Assembly (NCBI GenBank): GCA_025999935.1
Contig: BNXY01000057.1
Location: 1-15,223 of the forward strand
From: Bacteroidia bacterium
Lineage (GTDB): Bacteria > Bacteroidota > Bacteroidia > Bacteroidales > Azobacteroidaceae
Direction of reading: 5' to 3'
DNA: 15,223 nt
The translations under genes were made by a program, and so were the position numbers. Of the stretch, positions 6,837-13,360 are shown one piece after another. Numbering within the stretch: the first letter of the stretch is position 1; every line of letters begins with the position of its first letter. A model generated the notes under the pieces. That model saw nothing but the letters and a program-made list of their open reading frames with translations. It did not search any database and was not told the origin of the DNA.

Positions 6837-7853
6837 TTATTTTTTATTATTCTTCATTCCAATTGCCTGATTGGCGCAAATCGCCGCCATTTTATAAATA
6901 TCGTCTGCCGAACAACCCCGAGAAAGGTCGTTTACCGGAGCAGCCATTCCCTGAAGAATCGGGCCTACCGCTTCGGCATTGCCCAATCGCTGTACCAATT
7001 TATAGGAAATATTGCCACATTCCAAATTCGGGAATACCAAGACATTGGCTTTTCCGGCCACCGGACTTCCCGGCGCTTTGCTGTTGCCTACCGCAGCCAC
7101 TAAAGCGGCATCGGCCTGTAATTCTCCGTCAATCAATAAATCGGGAGCGATTTCTTTCGCAATGCGGGTTGCTTCGGTCACTTTGTCCACTAATTCATGT
7201 TTGGCGCTGCCTTTGGTCGAAAAACTCAACATGGCCACCGTGGGTTCTACGCCCACGAGGTCGCGCGTTGTTTGAGCGGTAGCAACGGCAATTTCAGCCA
7301 GTTCGCGGGCATTCGGATTGGGCATAACCGCACAGTCGGCAAATACCAAAACACCGTCCGACCCGTAAGAATTATTTTGTAAAAACATCAGGAAAGCGCC
7401 TGATACAACGCTGATTCCGGGTAGTGTTTTGATGATTTGCAAAGCCGGTCTTAAAACATCGCCGGTTGTGTTGCGCGCACCGGCAATTTCGCCGTCCGCA
7501 TCGCCGTTTTTAATGATTAAACAACCCAGATACAAAGGATCTTCTACCAATTTCTGCGCTTGTTCCAAAGTCAAACCTTTGCTTTTCCGCAAATCATACA
7601 GGAGATGGGTATATATTTCTTTTTTCTCGTGATCAACCGGATTAATAATCGTCGCTTTATCGATGTGGCGTAACCCGGATTGTTTTGCGAGTTCTTTTAT
7701 TTCTAACGGATTGCCAATCAATATAATATCGGCAACTTCATCTTTCAATAAATCGTCGGCCGCTTTGAGGGTACGCGCTTCATTTCCTTCCGGCAATACG
7801 ATGCGCTGTTTGTCGGCTTGCGCTTTTGTAATAATGCTTTGCATTAAATTCAT
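6837..7853 (-). CDS. pta: Phosphate acetyltransferase
   Basis: Transfers the acetyl group of acetyl-CoA to phosphate, giving acetyl phosphate for acetate kinase. The 338-residue length is that of the short single-domain Pta, without the N-terminal regulatory domains of the E. coli enzyme. Recognisable segments are RIVLPEGNEARTLKAA at the start, the central DGEIAGARNTTGDVLRPAL, the VFADCAVMPNPNARELAEIA stretch, MLSFSTKGSAKHE, and the C-terminal LVFPNLECGNISYKLVQRL. It is the first gene of the operon, preceded by a -7 box at 7894-7901. The start at 7851-7853 (MNLMQSII) is chosen because it follows the promoter closely; Met4 is an alternative. Identity is secure. Confidence 0.98.
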   Translation of the reverse strand: MNLMQSIITKAQADKQRIVLPEGNEARTLKAADDLLKDEVADIILIGNPLEIKELAKQSGLRHIDKATIINPVDHEKKEIYTHLLYDLRKSKGLTLEQAQKLVEDPLYLGCLIIKNGDADGEIAGARNTTGDVLRPALQIIKTLPGISVVSGAFLMFLQNNSYGSDGVLVFADCAVMPNPNARELAEIAVATAQTTRDLVGVEPTVAMLSFSTKGSAKHELVDKVTEATRIAKEIAPDLLIDGELQADAALVAAVGNSKAPGSPVAGKANVLVFPNLECGNISYKLVQRLGNAEAVGPILQGMAAPVNDLSRGCSADDIYKMAAICANQAIGMKNNKK

Positions 7854-7893
7854 AATAATGAGGGTTCTAAAAATGGATAATTAAATTTTTCTA

Positions 7894-7901
7894 CAAAAGT
7901 A
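7894..7901 (-). promoter_or_regulatory. -7 box of the pta operon promoter
   Basis: TACTTTTG on the minus strand is an exact match to TAnnTTTG, about 40 bases upstream of pta. A TTTG lies upstream with a 23-bp spacer, longer than the usual 19-21, so the -33 assignment is weak. Confidence 0.6.
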
Positions 7902-8014
7902 CAAAAATTGTAATATAGAGTTTACAAAAATTGGTATTTTTTTGCATCTCGACGTGACAATTTATGTTAAAAATCATAATTATTATTTATCGCCTCAAAA
8001 AATGATTTAGTCTA

Positions 8015-8045
8015 TTGTTATATTAATTTTTTTTTTATAATTTTG
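8015..8045 (+). promoter_or_regulatory. Promoter of the small outer-membrane protein gene
   Basis: TTG at 8015-8017 and TAATTTTG at 8038-8045 are separated by 20 bases, a complete Bacteroidetes promoter. Transcription would begin near 8052, giving a leader of about 40 very AT-rich bases before the ATG at 8093. Confidence 0.7.
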
Positions 8046-8092
8046 CAAAATGTTATTAATTTTATTTGTATTAATTAATTTAGTTTGGAAAC

Positions 8093-8680
8093 ATGAAAAA
8101 AACAACTTTTTTATCAGTAGTAATGGCATTTTTGTTTGTATCTTCAATAAATGCCCAAAGTAAAAAGAACGAAATTGATTTAGGAGTAGGTGTGTGGAGT
8201 TCTAACCAGATTATCGGAACCATGTCGGATATTATTGCATCCGCATTTCTTCCGGACGGAGTAGGGATGAAAAATGGTTCTTCTCCCGGAGCATTTCATG
8301 TAGGGTATAAGTATTCTTTATCCGACAGATTTGCCTTGGGGCCTGTAGTCTCTTACGATTTGAACACTTCCGAAGCGTGGGCGAACAATACAAAAACCGG
8401 GAAATTTACCAGTAGTTACTATACCTTTTCGTTGGAAGCGGATTACAAGTTTGTTAATCGGGATAAATTTAAACTTTATGCTTTATTGGGTGCGGGAGGT
8501 TCCGTTCTCAACCAAACGTACAAAGAGAATGCAGGCGAGAAACACTCAGAGAAACTGACGTTTTTTAATTTTCAGGTAACGCCTGTCGGTGTAAAATATG
8601 GAGATTCCTTTGGCATTTTTTCTGAATTGGGTTTCGGTTATAAAGGCATTTTGTGCGCAGGATTGTTTTGCCGGTTTTAA
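8093..8680 (+). CDS. Small outer-membrane beta-barrel protein
   Basis: A 195-residue protein with a clear Sec signal peptide, MKKTTFLSVVMAFLFVSSIN then Ala-Gln, cleaved after Ala22 or close by. The mature part has alternating polar/hydrophobic strands with turns rich in Gly, Asn and Lys (for example AFHVGYKYSLSDRFALGPVV, and later YYTFSLEADYKFVNRDKFKL) and ends in Phe (GLFCRF), a typical outer-membrane insertion signal. This fits the broad eight-stranded porin-like or OmpW/OmpA-like barrel class; the size allows about eight strands. Two Cys lie close together near the C-terminus. It is a lone gene with its own promoter, between the pta operon and uxuA, and its ligand or role cannot be read from the sequence. 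Confidence 0.8.
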   Translation: MKKTTFLSVVMAFLFVSSINAQSKKNEIDLGVGVWSSNQIIGTMSDIIASAFLPDGVGMKNGSSPGAFHVGYKYSLSDRFALGPVVSYDLNTSEAWANNTKTGKFTSSYYTFSLEADYKFVNRDKFKLYALLGAGGSVLNQTYKENAGEKHSEKLTFFNFQVTPVGVKYGDSFGIFSELGFGYKGILCAGLFCRF

Positions 8681-8748
8681 AAATCATCCAAATAAACTTT
8701 TTGTTTTGCCGGAGATGATTTTATGTTTGAGATAACGAAGGAAAAACT

Positions 8749-8775
8749 TTCAAGTTCACAAATTGTGACCTTGAA
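8749..8775. promoter_or_regulatory. 27-bp palindrome, possible operator upstream of uxuA
   Basis: The left half TTCAAG-T-TCACAA and the right half TTGTGA-C-CTTGAA are mirror images around a central A; the only mismatch is the T/C pair at 8755/8769. It lies about 50 bases before the uxuA -7 box. No U tract follows on the plus strand, so a regulator-binding site is more likely than a terminator for the upstream gene. The binding protein is unknown. Confidence 0.5.
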
Positions 8776-8825
8776 CAAAAAGAGAGGTGGAAATTTCAAA
8801 TATCTACCTTTCGCCTTTTTTATGT

Positions 8826-8833
8826 TATCTTTG
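8826..8833 (+). promoter_or_regulatory. -7 box of the uxuA promoter
   Basis: TATCTTTG followed by CA matches TAnnTTTG and lies 36 bases before the uxuA ATG. No TTG is present at the expected -33 distance, which would fit a promoter that needs an activator. Confidence 0.6.
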
Positions 8834-8869
8834 CACTATCAAAATTATAATTAAGAAAATATTGAATCT

Positions 8870-10036
8870 ATGTATTTATCAGAACAAACATGGAGATGGT
8901 ATGGCCCTAACGACCCGGTCGGTTTGTGGGACATCCGTCAAGCCGGAGCTACCGGTATCGTAAACGCATTGCATCACATCCCCAACGGGGAAGTTTGGAC
9001 GAAAGAAGAAATCCTGAAACGAAAAAAAATAATCGAAGAAGTCGGCTTGACTTGGTCGGTAGTAGAAAGTGTTCCGGTGCATGAACATATCAAAACGCAA
9101 ACCGGCGATTTTCAAAAATATATCGACAATTATAAGGAAAGTCTCAAAAACTTGGGCGCTTGCGGCGTTTATATTGTGACTTACAACTTCATGCCGGTTT
9201 TGGATTGGACGCGCACGGATTTGGCTTATACCCTGCCGGATGGTTCCAAAGCTTTGCGGTTTGAAAAAGCGGCTTTTGTCGCTTTCGACCTGTTTATTTT
9301 GAAAAGGCCGGGAGCGGAAAAAGACTATACGCCGGAAGAAATCGCCAAAGCCACCGCCCGTTTTGCGCAAATGAGCGATGACGACAAACATTTGCTTACC
9401 CGGAACATTATCGCCGGTTTGCCCGGTTCGGAAGAAAGTTTTACGGTCGAACAATTTCAGGAAGCTTTAGACCGCTACAAAAATGTAGATGCAGAACGCC
9501 TGCGTGAAAACCTTATTTATTTCCTGAGAGAAATTTGTCCGGTGGCTGACGAAGCCGGTGTGCAATTGGTTATCCATGCCGACGACCCCCCTTATCCCAT
9601 TTTGGGTTTGCCGCGTATTTTAAGTACGGAAGAAGATTTTGAGCGATTGGTAGCCGCCGTTCCCAACAAATCCAACGGACTTTGTCTGTGCACCGGTTCA
9701 TTTGGCGTGCGCGCCGACAACGACCTGCCGGGAATGATGGAACGCTTGGGCGACCGGGTAGGATTCGTTCATTTGCGTAGCACCAAACGGGATACGGAAG
9801 GTAATTTCTACGAAGCCAACCATTTGGAAGGCGATGTGGACATGTACAATGTGATGAAACAACTTTTCCTGTTGCAACAAAAGCGAGGAGTATCTATTCC
9901 GATTCGTCCCGACCACGGACATCAGATGGTGGATGATTTGAAGAAAAAGACCAATCCGGGCTATTCCTGCATCGGACGATTGCGGGGTTTGGCGGAATTA
10001 AGAGGTTTGGAAATGGGGATTGCGAAGTCGTTGTAA
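8870..10036 (+). CDS. uxuA: Mannonate dehydratase
   Basis: Removes water from D-mannonate to give 2-keto-3-deoxy-D-gluconate, in the glucuronate branch of hexuronate breakdown. At 388 residues it matches the UxuA family (about 390). Its TIM-barrel fold with a divalent metal is supported by family segments: the N-terminal [20 protein letters not shown], the central [20 protein letters not shown] with His and Asp, [15 protein letters not shown] with the metal-binding Cys, the FVHLRSTKR segment, and the C-terminal IRPDHGHQM. No uxuB, uxaC or kdgK is in the window, so the rest of the pathway lies elsewhere. The gene ends 13 bases from the convergent cdaA. A palindrome upstream suggests substrate-responsive control. 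Identity is secure. Confidence 0.97.
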   Translation: MYLSEQTWRWYGPNDPVGLWDIRQAGATGIVNALHHIPNGEVWTKEEILKRKKIIEEVGLTWSVVESVPVHEHIKTQTGDFQKYIDNYKESLKNLGACGVYIVTYNFMPVLDWTRTDLAYTLPDGSKALRFEKAAFVAFDLFILKRPGAEKDYTPEEIAKATARFAQMSDDDKHLLTRNIIAGLPGSEESFTVEQFQEALDRYKNVDAERLRENLIYFLREICPVADEAGVQLVIHADDPPYPILGLPRILSTEEDFERLVAAVPNKSNGLCLCTGSFGVRADNDLPGMMERLGDRVGFVHLRSTKRDTEGNFYEANHLEGDVDMYNVMKQLFLLQQKRGVSIPIRPDHGHQMVDDLKKKTNPGYSCIGRLRGLAELRGLEMGIAKSL

Positions 10037-10049
10037 ATAAAAAAATTAC

Positions 10050-10814
10050 CTATTCCTCAACCAATTTCTTCTGTAATTCTTCTGCCGAAATATTCAGAAT
10101 AAATTCCCCCTTGTGCGCCAAAGAGATTTTCCCGGTTTCTTCCGAAACGATAATTACTTTGGCGTCGGTTTCTTGCGATAAACCCAGCGCGGAACGATGC
10201 CGTAAACCGAGGTGTTTGGGAATATCGTGGTTTTGCGAAACCGGCAGAATACAAGCGGCCGCTTTGATTTTTTTTTCGGCAATAATCATGGCGCCATCAT
10301 GTAGCGGACTGTTTTTAAAGAAAATATTTTCAATCAGTGGAGAACTGATGGTAGCATTCAGAATTTCGCCCGTTTCGATAAATCTATCCAAGGGTATCGA
10401 TTGTTGGATGACAATCAGCGCGCCCTCTTTTCGCTTGGCCATATCCATAGAAGCCATCACGATGGGCATGATGTAAGTGAGATTTTCGTCGATGTTGGTT
10501 TCCGTTTTCGATTTGAACAGTTTTTTAATAAATCCCAGCCCTTTGTTGGAACCCAAAGCCTGAAGAAATTCCCGTATCTCTTTTTGGAATACAATGACTA
10601 ACAGGATAAACCCCACACTGATAAACTTATCCAAGATGGCGCCCATCAACCGCATTTCGAAAACTTGGGATACCAGAATCCAAATAGCGATAAATGCCAA
10701 TACGCCCAAAAAAATGGCGGTTGTTCCCGTTTTTCTCATCAAGAGATAAGTCTCGTAAAGAAAAAAGGCGACCAATAAGATATCAATCAAGTCTTTGATG
10801 CCAAAATGAATCAT
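10050..10814 (-). CDS. cdaA: Membrane diadenylate cyclase CdaA
   Basis: Joins two ATP molecules into the second messenger cyclic di-AMP, which controls potassium and osmotic balance and cell-wall homeostasis in other bacteria. The 254-residue protein has three hydrophobic segments (about residues 9-26, 33-50 and 64-77) and then the cytoplasmic DisA_N cyclase domain. Both catalytic motifs are intact: DGA at 173-175 in SPLHDGAMII and RHR at 205-207 in LGLRHRSALGL. Its ATG overlaps the folP stop in an ATGA arrangement, so translation of the two is probably coupled. No CdaR-type regulator gene is adjacent, unlike in Firmicutes. It converges with uxuA across a 13-base gap, with no separate terminator visible. 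Confidence 0.95.
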   Translation of the reverse strand: MIHFGIKDLIDILLVAFFLYETYLLMRKTGTTAIFLGVLAFIAIWILVSQVFEMRLMGAILDKFISVGFILLVIVFQKEIREFLQALGSNKGLGFIKKLFKSKTETNIDENLTYIMPIVMASMDMAKRKEGALIVIQQSIPLDRFIETGEILNATISSPLIENIFFKNSPLHDGAMIIAEKKIKAAACILPVSQNHDIPKHLGLRHRSALGLSQETDAKVIIVSEETGKISLAHKGEFILNISAEELQKKLVEE

Positions 10815-11656
10815 TCGTTTGCGTTTTTAATTTTGTTATATAATTTCACCGCCTGCACGGCTTCTTTCACATCATGCACCCGCAAAATATGGGCGCCTTG
10901 GGTTAAAGAAAACATATTCAAAGCTGTCGTTCCGTTTAAACTTTCAAGCGGGGAAGTTCCGATTACTTCCCGAATCATGGTCTTCCGGGAAAAACCCACC
11001 AGAATAGGAAGTTCAAAGATACGAAATTCTTCCAACTTTTCCAAAACTTCATAGTTTTGAGCGGTCGTCTTACTGAATCCGAACCCCGGATCAATCCAAA
11101 TATCATTGACGCCCATTTGATGCAATTGATTCACTTTTTCTGCAAAATAGAGTAGAATTTCCTGCATCAGATTTTCGTATTGGGTATATTGCATCATGGT
11201 TTGCGGACTCCCTTGCATGTGCATGATAATGTAGGGAACCTGCAAACGGGCGACTGTTTCAAACATTTTTTCATCCAATCCGCCGGCAGCAATATCGTTG
11301 ATAATGGCTGCACCGAAATCTTCCACTGATCGGCGCGCCGCTTCCGCACGAAAAGTATCGACCGAAACGACGGCGTTGGGAATTTCCCGAAACAGGATTT
11401 TCAAACCGTATTCCAAACGGCGAATTTCTTCCGCTTCATCGACATACGCTGCGGAGGGACGGGAGGAATATCCACCTATATCAATGATATCTGCGCCTTC
11501 TTCAATGATTTGAATTACCCGTTCGGCAATTTCTTTTTCCGTTTGTTTACGACTTCCTTCAAAAAAGGAATCCGGAGTTATGTTCAGGATTCCCATCACT
11601 TTTGGCGATGAAAAATCCATCAATTCTCCTTTTATATTGCTTGTTATATTTTTCAT
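10811..11656 (-). CDS. folP: Dihydropteroate synthase
   Basis: Condenses p-aminobenzoate with the pterin pyrophosphate to form dihydropteroate in folate synthesis; the target of sulfonamides. The 281-residue TIM-barrel shows the family motifs in order: MGILNITPDSF (residues 21-31), DIGGYSSRP (59-67, the pterin-binding DIGGESTRP with two conservative changes), INDIAAGG, DPGFGFSKT, GFSRKTMI and the C-terminal LRVHDVKEA. The frame extends upstream to 11764, but that would overlap murF and its promoter. The ATG at 11654-11656 is preferred because a -7 box lies 18 bases upstream. It overlaps cdaA by four bases, forming a two-gene unit, and is divergent from murF. Confidence 0.96.
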   Translation of the reverse strand: MKNITSNIKGELMDFSSPKVMGILNITPDSFFEGSRKQTEKEIAERVIQIIEEGADIIDIGGYSSRPSAAYVDEAEEIRRLEYGLKILFREIPNAVVSVDTFRAEAARRSVEDFGAAIINDIAAGGLDEKMFETVARLQVPYIIMHMQGSPQTMMQYTQYENLMQEILLYFAEKVNQLHQMGVNDIWIDPGFGFSKTTAQNYEVLEKLEEFRIFELPILVGFSRKTMIREVIGTSPLESLNGTTALNMFSLTQGAHILRVHDVKEAVQAVKLYNKIKNANE

Positions 11657-11673
11657 ACAATTGTTTTGTTGTG

Positions 11674-11681
11674 CAAAAGTA
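11674..11681 (-). promoter_or_regulatory. -7 box of the folP-cdaA promoter
   Basis: TACTTTTG on the minus strand is an exact TAnnTTTG match, 17 bases before the folP start codon. No TTG is found at the usual -33 spacing. Confidence 0.55.
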
Positions 11682-11702
11682 CGGTTTTGCGGGGATATTT
11701 TA

Positions 11703-11710
11703 TATCTTTG
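11703..11710 (+). promoter_or_regulatory. -7 box of the murF promoter
   Basis: TATCTTTG matches TAnnTTTG and gives a leader of about 23 bases. A second match, TATTTTTG at 11726-11733, lies too close to the ATG at 11740 unless the message is leaderless. Neither has a well-spaced -33 TTG. Confidence 0.5.
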
Positions 11711-11739
11711 TTCTTTAATTTTTGTTATTTTTGCGTAAA

Positions 11740-13035
11740 ATGGATTTATCAGCGCTTTATTCAATTTTTTTGAAATGCTCGACGGTCGCGACCGACAGCC
11801 GGAATTGCCCCGAAGGTTCTCTCTTTTTCGCTTTGAAAGGAGATAAGTTCGACGGCAATGATTATATCGGGCAAGTTTTGCAAAACGGTGCGGCTTACGC
11901 TGTCGGCGACCGAAAAGATTTGCCGGAAAACGATCGGATTATTATCGTAGATAATGTGCTGCAAACTTTGCAGCGCTTGGCCAATTATCATCGCAAGCAA
12001 CTAAATGCAAATGTGATAGCCATTACCGGAACCAACGGGAAAACGACTACCAAAGAGTTGATTGCCGCGGCTTTGTCGGCTGAATTTAAGATTCTTTTTA
12101 CCCAAGGAAATCTGAATAATCACATCGGCGTCCCCTTGACACTCTTGCAGTTGAAGCCCGAACACCGGTTTGCCGTTGTCGAAATGGGTGCGAACCATCC
12201 GGGCGAAATTCAGGCGCTTTGCCGGATTGCCGAACCGGATTTCGGACTGATTACGAATGTTGGGAAAGCGCATCTCGAAGGCTTCGGCTCTTTCGAAGGC
12301 GTGATTCGTACCAAGACGGAACTGTATGATTTCCTGCGCGAAAAAGGAGGAACTGTTTTTGGGAATCTCGACAATTCCATTTTGAAAGATTTTTATCCTT
12401 CTCTGAATATGATTTATTACGGAACTGCGCCGGATGCGTTTGTTTACGGACAAATCACAAATTCCGAACCCGCCTTGAAGCTGAAATGGACAAAAACACC
12501 GGAGTCATTTTATCATTGCCAAACCCATCTGGTTGGGGGATATAATTTTGAAAATGTGATGGCAGCTGTTTGTATGGCTGCATATTTTGGAATTGATAAT
12601 GAAAAAATCAACGGAGCCATTGCCGGTTATGTTCCACAGAATAATCGTTCGCAAAATCTTCAAACGGATAAAAATCAATTGATTATAGATGCTTACAATG
12701 CAAATCCGAGTAGCATGAAAGCCGCATTGGATAATTTTCTCGCCTTGAACGTTTCGCCTAAGATGGCCATTTTGGGCGAGATGAAAGAATTGGGCGCATA
12801 TAGCCGGGAAGAGCACCAAAAATTAGTAGCCCGTTTGTCGGAAGCAAACCTTGATAAAGTGATTCTGTGCGGCGAAAACTTCGCTGATTGCCGCTCAATC
12901 GCTCCGGAGTGGCTGGTTTTTGCTCAAATGCCGGAACTGCTGAATTATCTTCAAACGGAAAATATTTTCGGATACCATATTTTAGTTAAAGGTTCCAGAG
13001 CCAATCAATTGGAAAAGACGATTCCTTTTTTGTAG
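11740..13035 (+). CDS. murF: UDP-MurNAc-tripeptide--D-alanyl-D-alanine ligase
   Basis: Adds D-Ala-D-Ala to the UDP-MurNAc tripeptide with ATP, the last cytoplasmic ligase step of the peptidoglycan precursor. The 431-residue protein has the Mur ligase layout: an N-terminal substrate domain with TDSRNCPEGSLFFALKGDKF (residues 18-37), the P-loop GTNGKTTT (97-104), then LNNHIGVPLTLL and VVEMGANHPGEI, with TNVGKAHLEGF in the central ATPase domain. The C-terminal domain has IIDAYNANPSSMKAAL and AILGEMKELG, typical of MurF rather than MurC-E. The start at 11740 places the protein after the promoter box; the frame opens 18 bases earlier. It is a lone gene away from any mur/fts cluster in this window, divergent from folP. 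Confidence 0.97.
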   Translation: MDLSALYSIFLKCSTVATDSRNCPEGSLFFALKGDKFDGNDYIGQVLQNGAAYAVGDRKDLPENDRIIIVDNVLQTLQRLANYHRKQLNANVIAITGTNGKTTTKELIAAALSAEFKILFTQGNLNNHIGVPLTLLQLKPEHRFAVVEMGANHPGEIQALCRIAEPDFGLITNVGKAHLEGFGSFEGVIRTKTELYDFLREKGGTVFGNLDNSILKDFYPSLNMIYYGTAPDAFVYGQITNSEPALKLKWTKTPESFYHCQTHLVGGYNFENVMAAVCMAAYFGIDNEKINGAIAGYVPQNNRSQNLQTDKNQLIIDAYNANPSSMKAALDNFLALNVSPKMAILGEMKELGAYSREEHQKLVARLSEANLDKVILCGENFADCRSIAPEWLVFAQMPELLNYLQTENIFGYHILVKGSRANQLEKTIPFL

Positions 13036-13160
13036 ATTTTTCAATCACTTTGTTCAATAATGATAGATCAAAGTTGCGCTTTTCGGCTAATTTTACATCT
13101 TTTTTGAACTTATGTGTAAGGGTGTACGACAAATTTCCCAAAAATCTTGGCTAAATCTTA

Positions 13161-13198
13161 CCAAAAAACAAAGGGCAGGTAAAAACTACCCACCCTTT
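13161..13198 (-). terminator. Intrinsic terminator, leftward
   Basis: On the minus strand AAAGGGTGGGT pairs with ACCTGCCCTTT across an AGTTTTT loop: an 11-bp stem with two G-U pairs, then GTTTTTTGG. It ends either the candidate RNA or the large minus-strand gene. Confidence 0.8.
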
Positions 13199-13250
13199 AA
13201 AAGATTATCCATGTTATCACAACAGAGTATAATTTTACAGTGAAAAAATG
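13161..13250 (-). ncRNA. Second candidate small RNA
   Basis: This lies in the 325-bp gene-free stretch 13036-13360, on the same strand as the large gene whose stop is at 13361. A weak -7-like TAACTTTTG (13251-13259, one base longer than consensus, no -33 TTG) precedes about 80 AU-rich bases and a strong terminator. It has the same order of elements as the RNA at 4447-4526: TTTTTTCA (13241-13248), TAACATGGAT (13207-13216), then a G-rich terminator stem beginning 8-10 bases later. It may instead be the 3' UTR and terminator of the large gene. No coding frame is seen. The remainder of the stretch, 13036-13160, shows no gene. Confidence 0.4.
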
Positions 13251-13272
13251 CAAAAGTTAAGGTTTTAGTTGT

Positions 13273-13309
13273 TGCTGAGTTTTCTCAGCATTGACACACA
13301 CTTGTCAAT
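13273..13309. repeat. Two abutting perfect hairpins
   Basis: TGCTGAG-TTTT-CTCAGCA (13273-13290) runs straight into ATTGACA-CACACT-TGTCAAT (13290-13309), sharing one base. Both stems are perfect at 7 bp. The plus side continues ATATCTTTTTA, loosely U-rich. They could help end transcription from either side or protect the 3' end of the large gene's message. Confidence 0.5.
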
Positions 13310-13360
13310 ATATCTTTTTATCTGGGCGTATTATACCCGTCAAATTCTGTCTTTATAGCT

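Noticed and set aside
6665..7282. 205-residue open frame on the plus strand across the dehydrogenase and pta
   Set aside because: Antisense to two well-supported genes, rich in Pro, Arg and Ser as expected of a shadow, with no recognisable domain.
8680..8722. Inverted repeat AAAATCATC / GATGATTTT after the outer-membrane protein gene as a terminator
   Set aside because: The loop is 25 bases and no U tract follows the right arm, so it is weak as an intrinsic terminator.
8879..9454. 191-residue open frame on the minus strand inside uxuA
   Set aside because: Fully antisense to a clear mannonate dehydratase; low-quality composition with repeated Phe and Arg.
11657..11764. 36-residue N-terminal extension of FolP
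   Set aside because: It would run through the folP promoter and the start of murF and has no conserved content.
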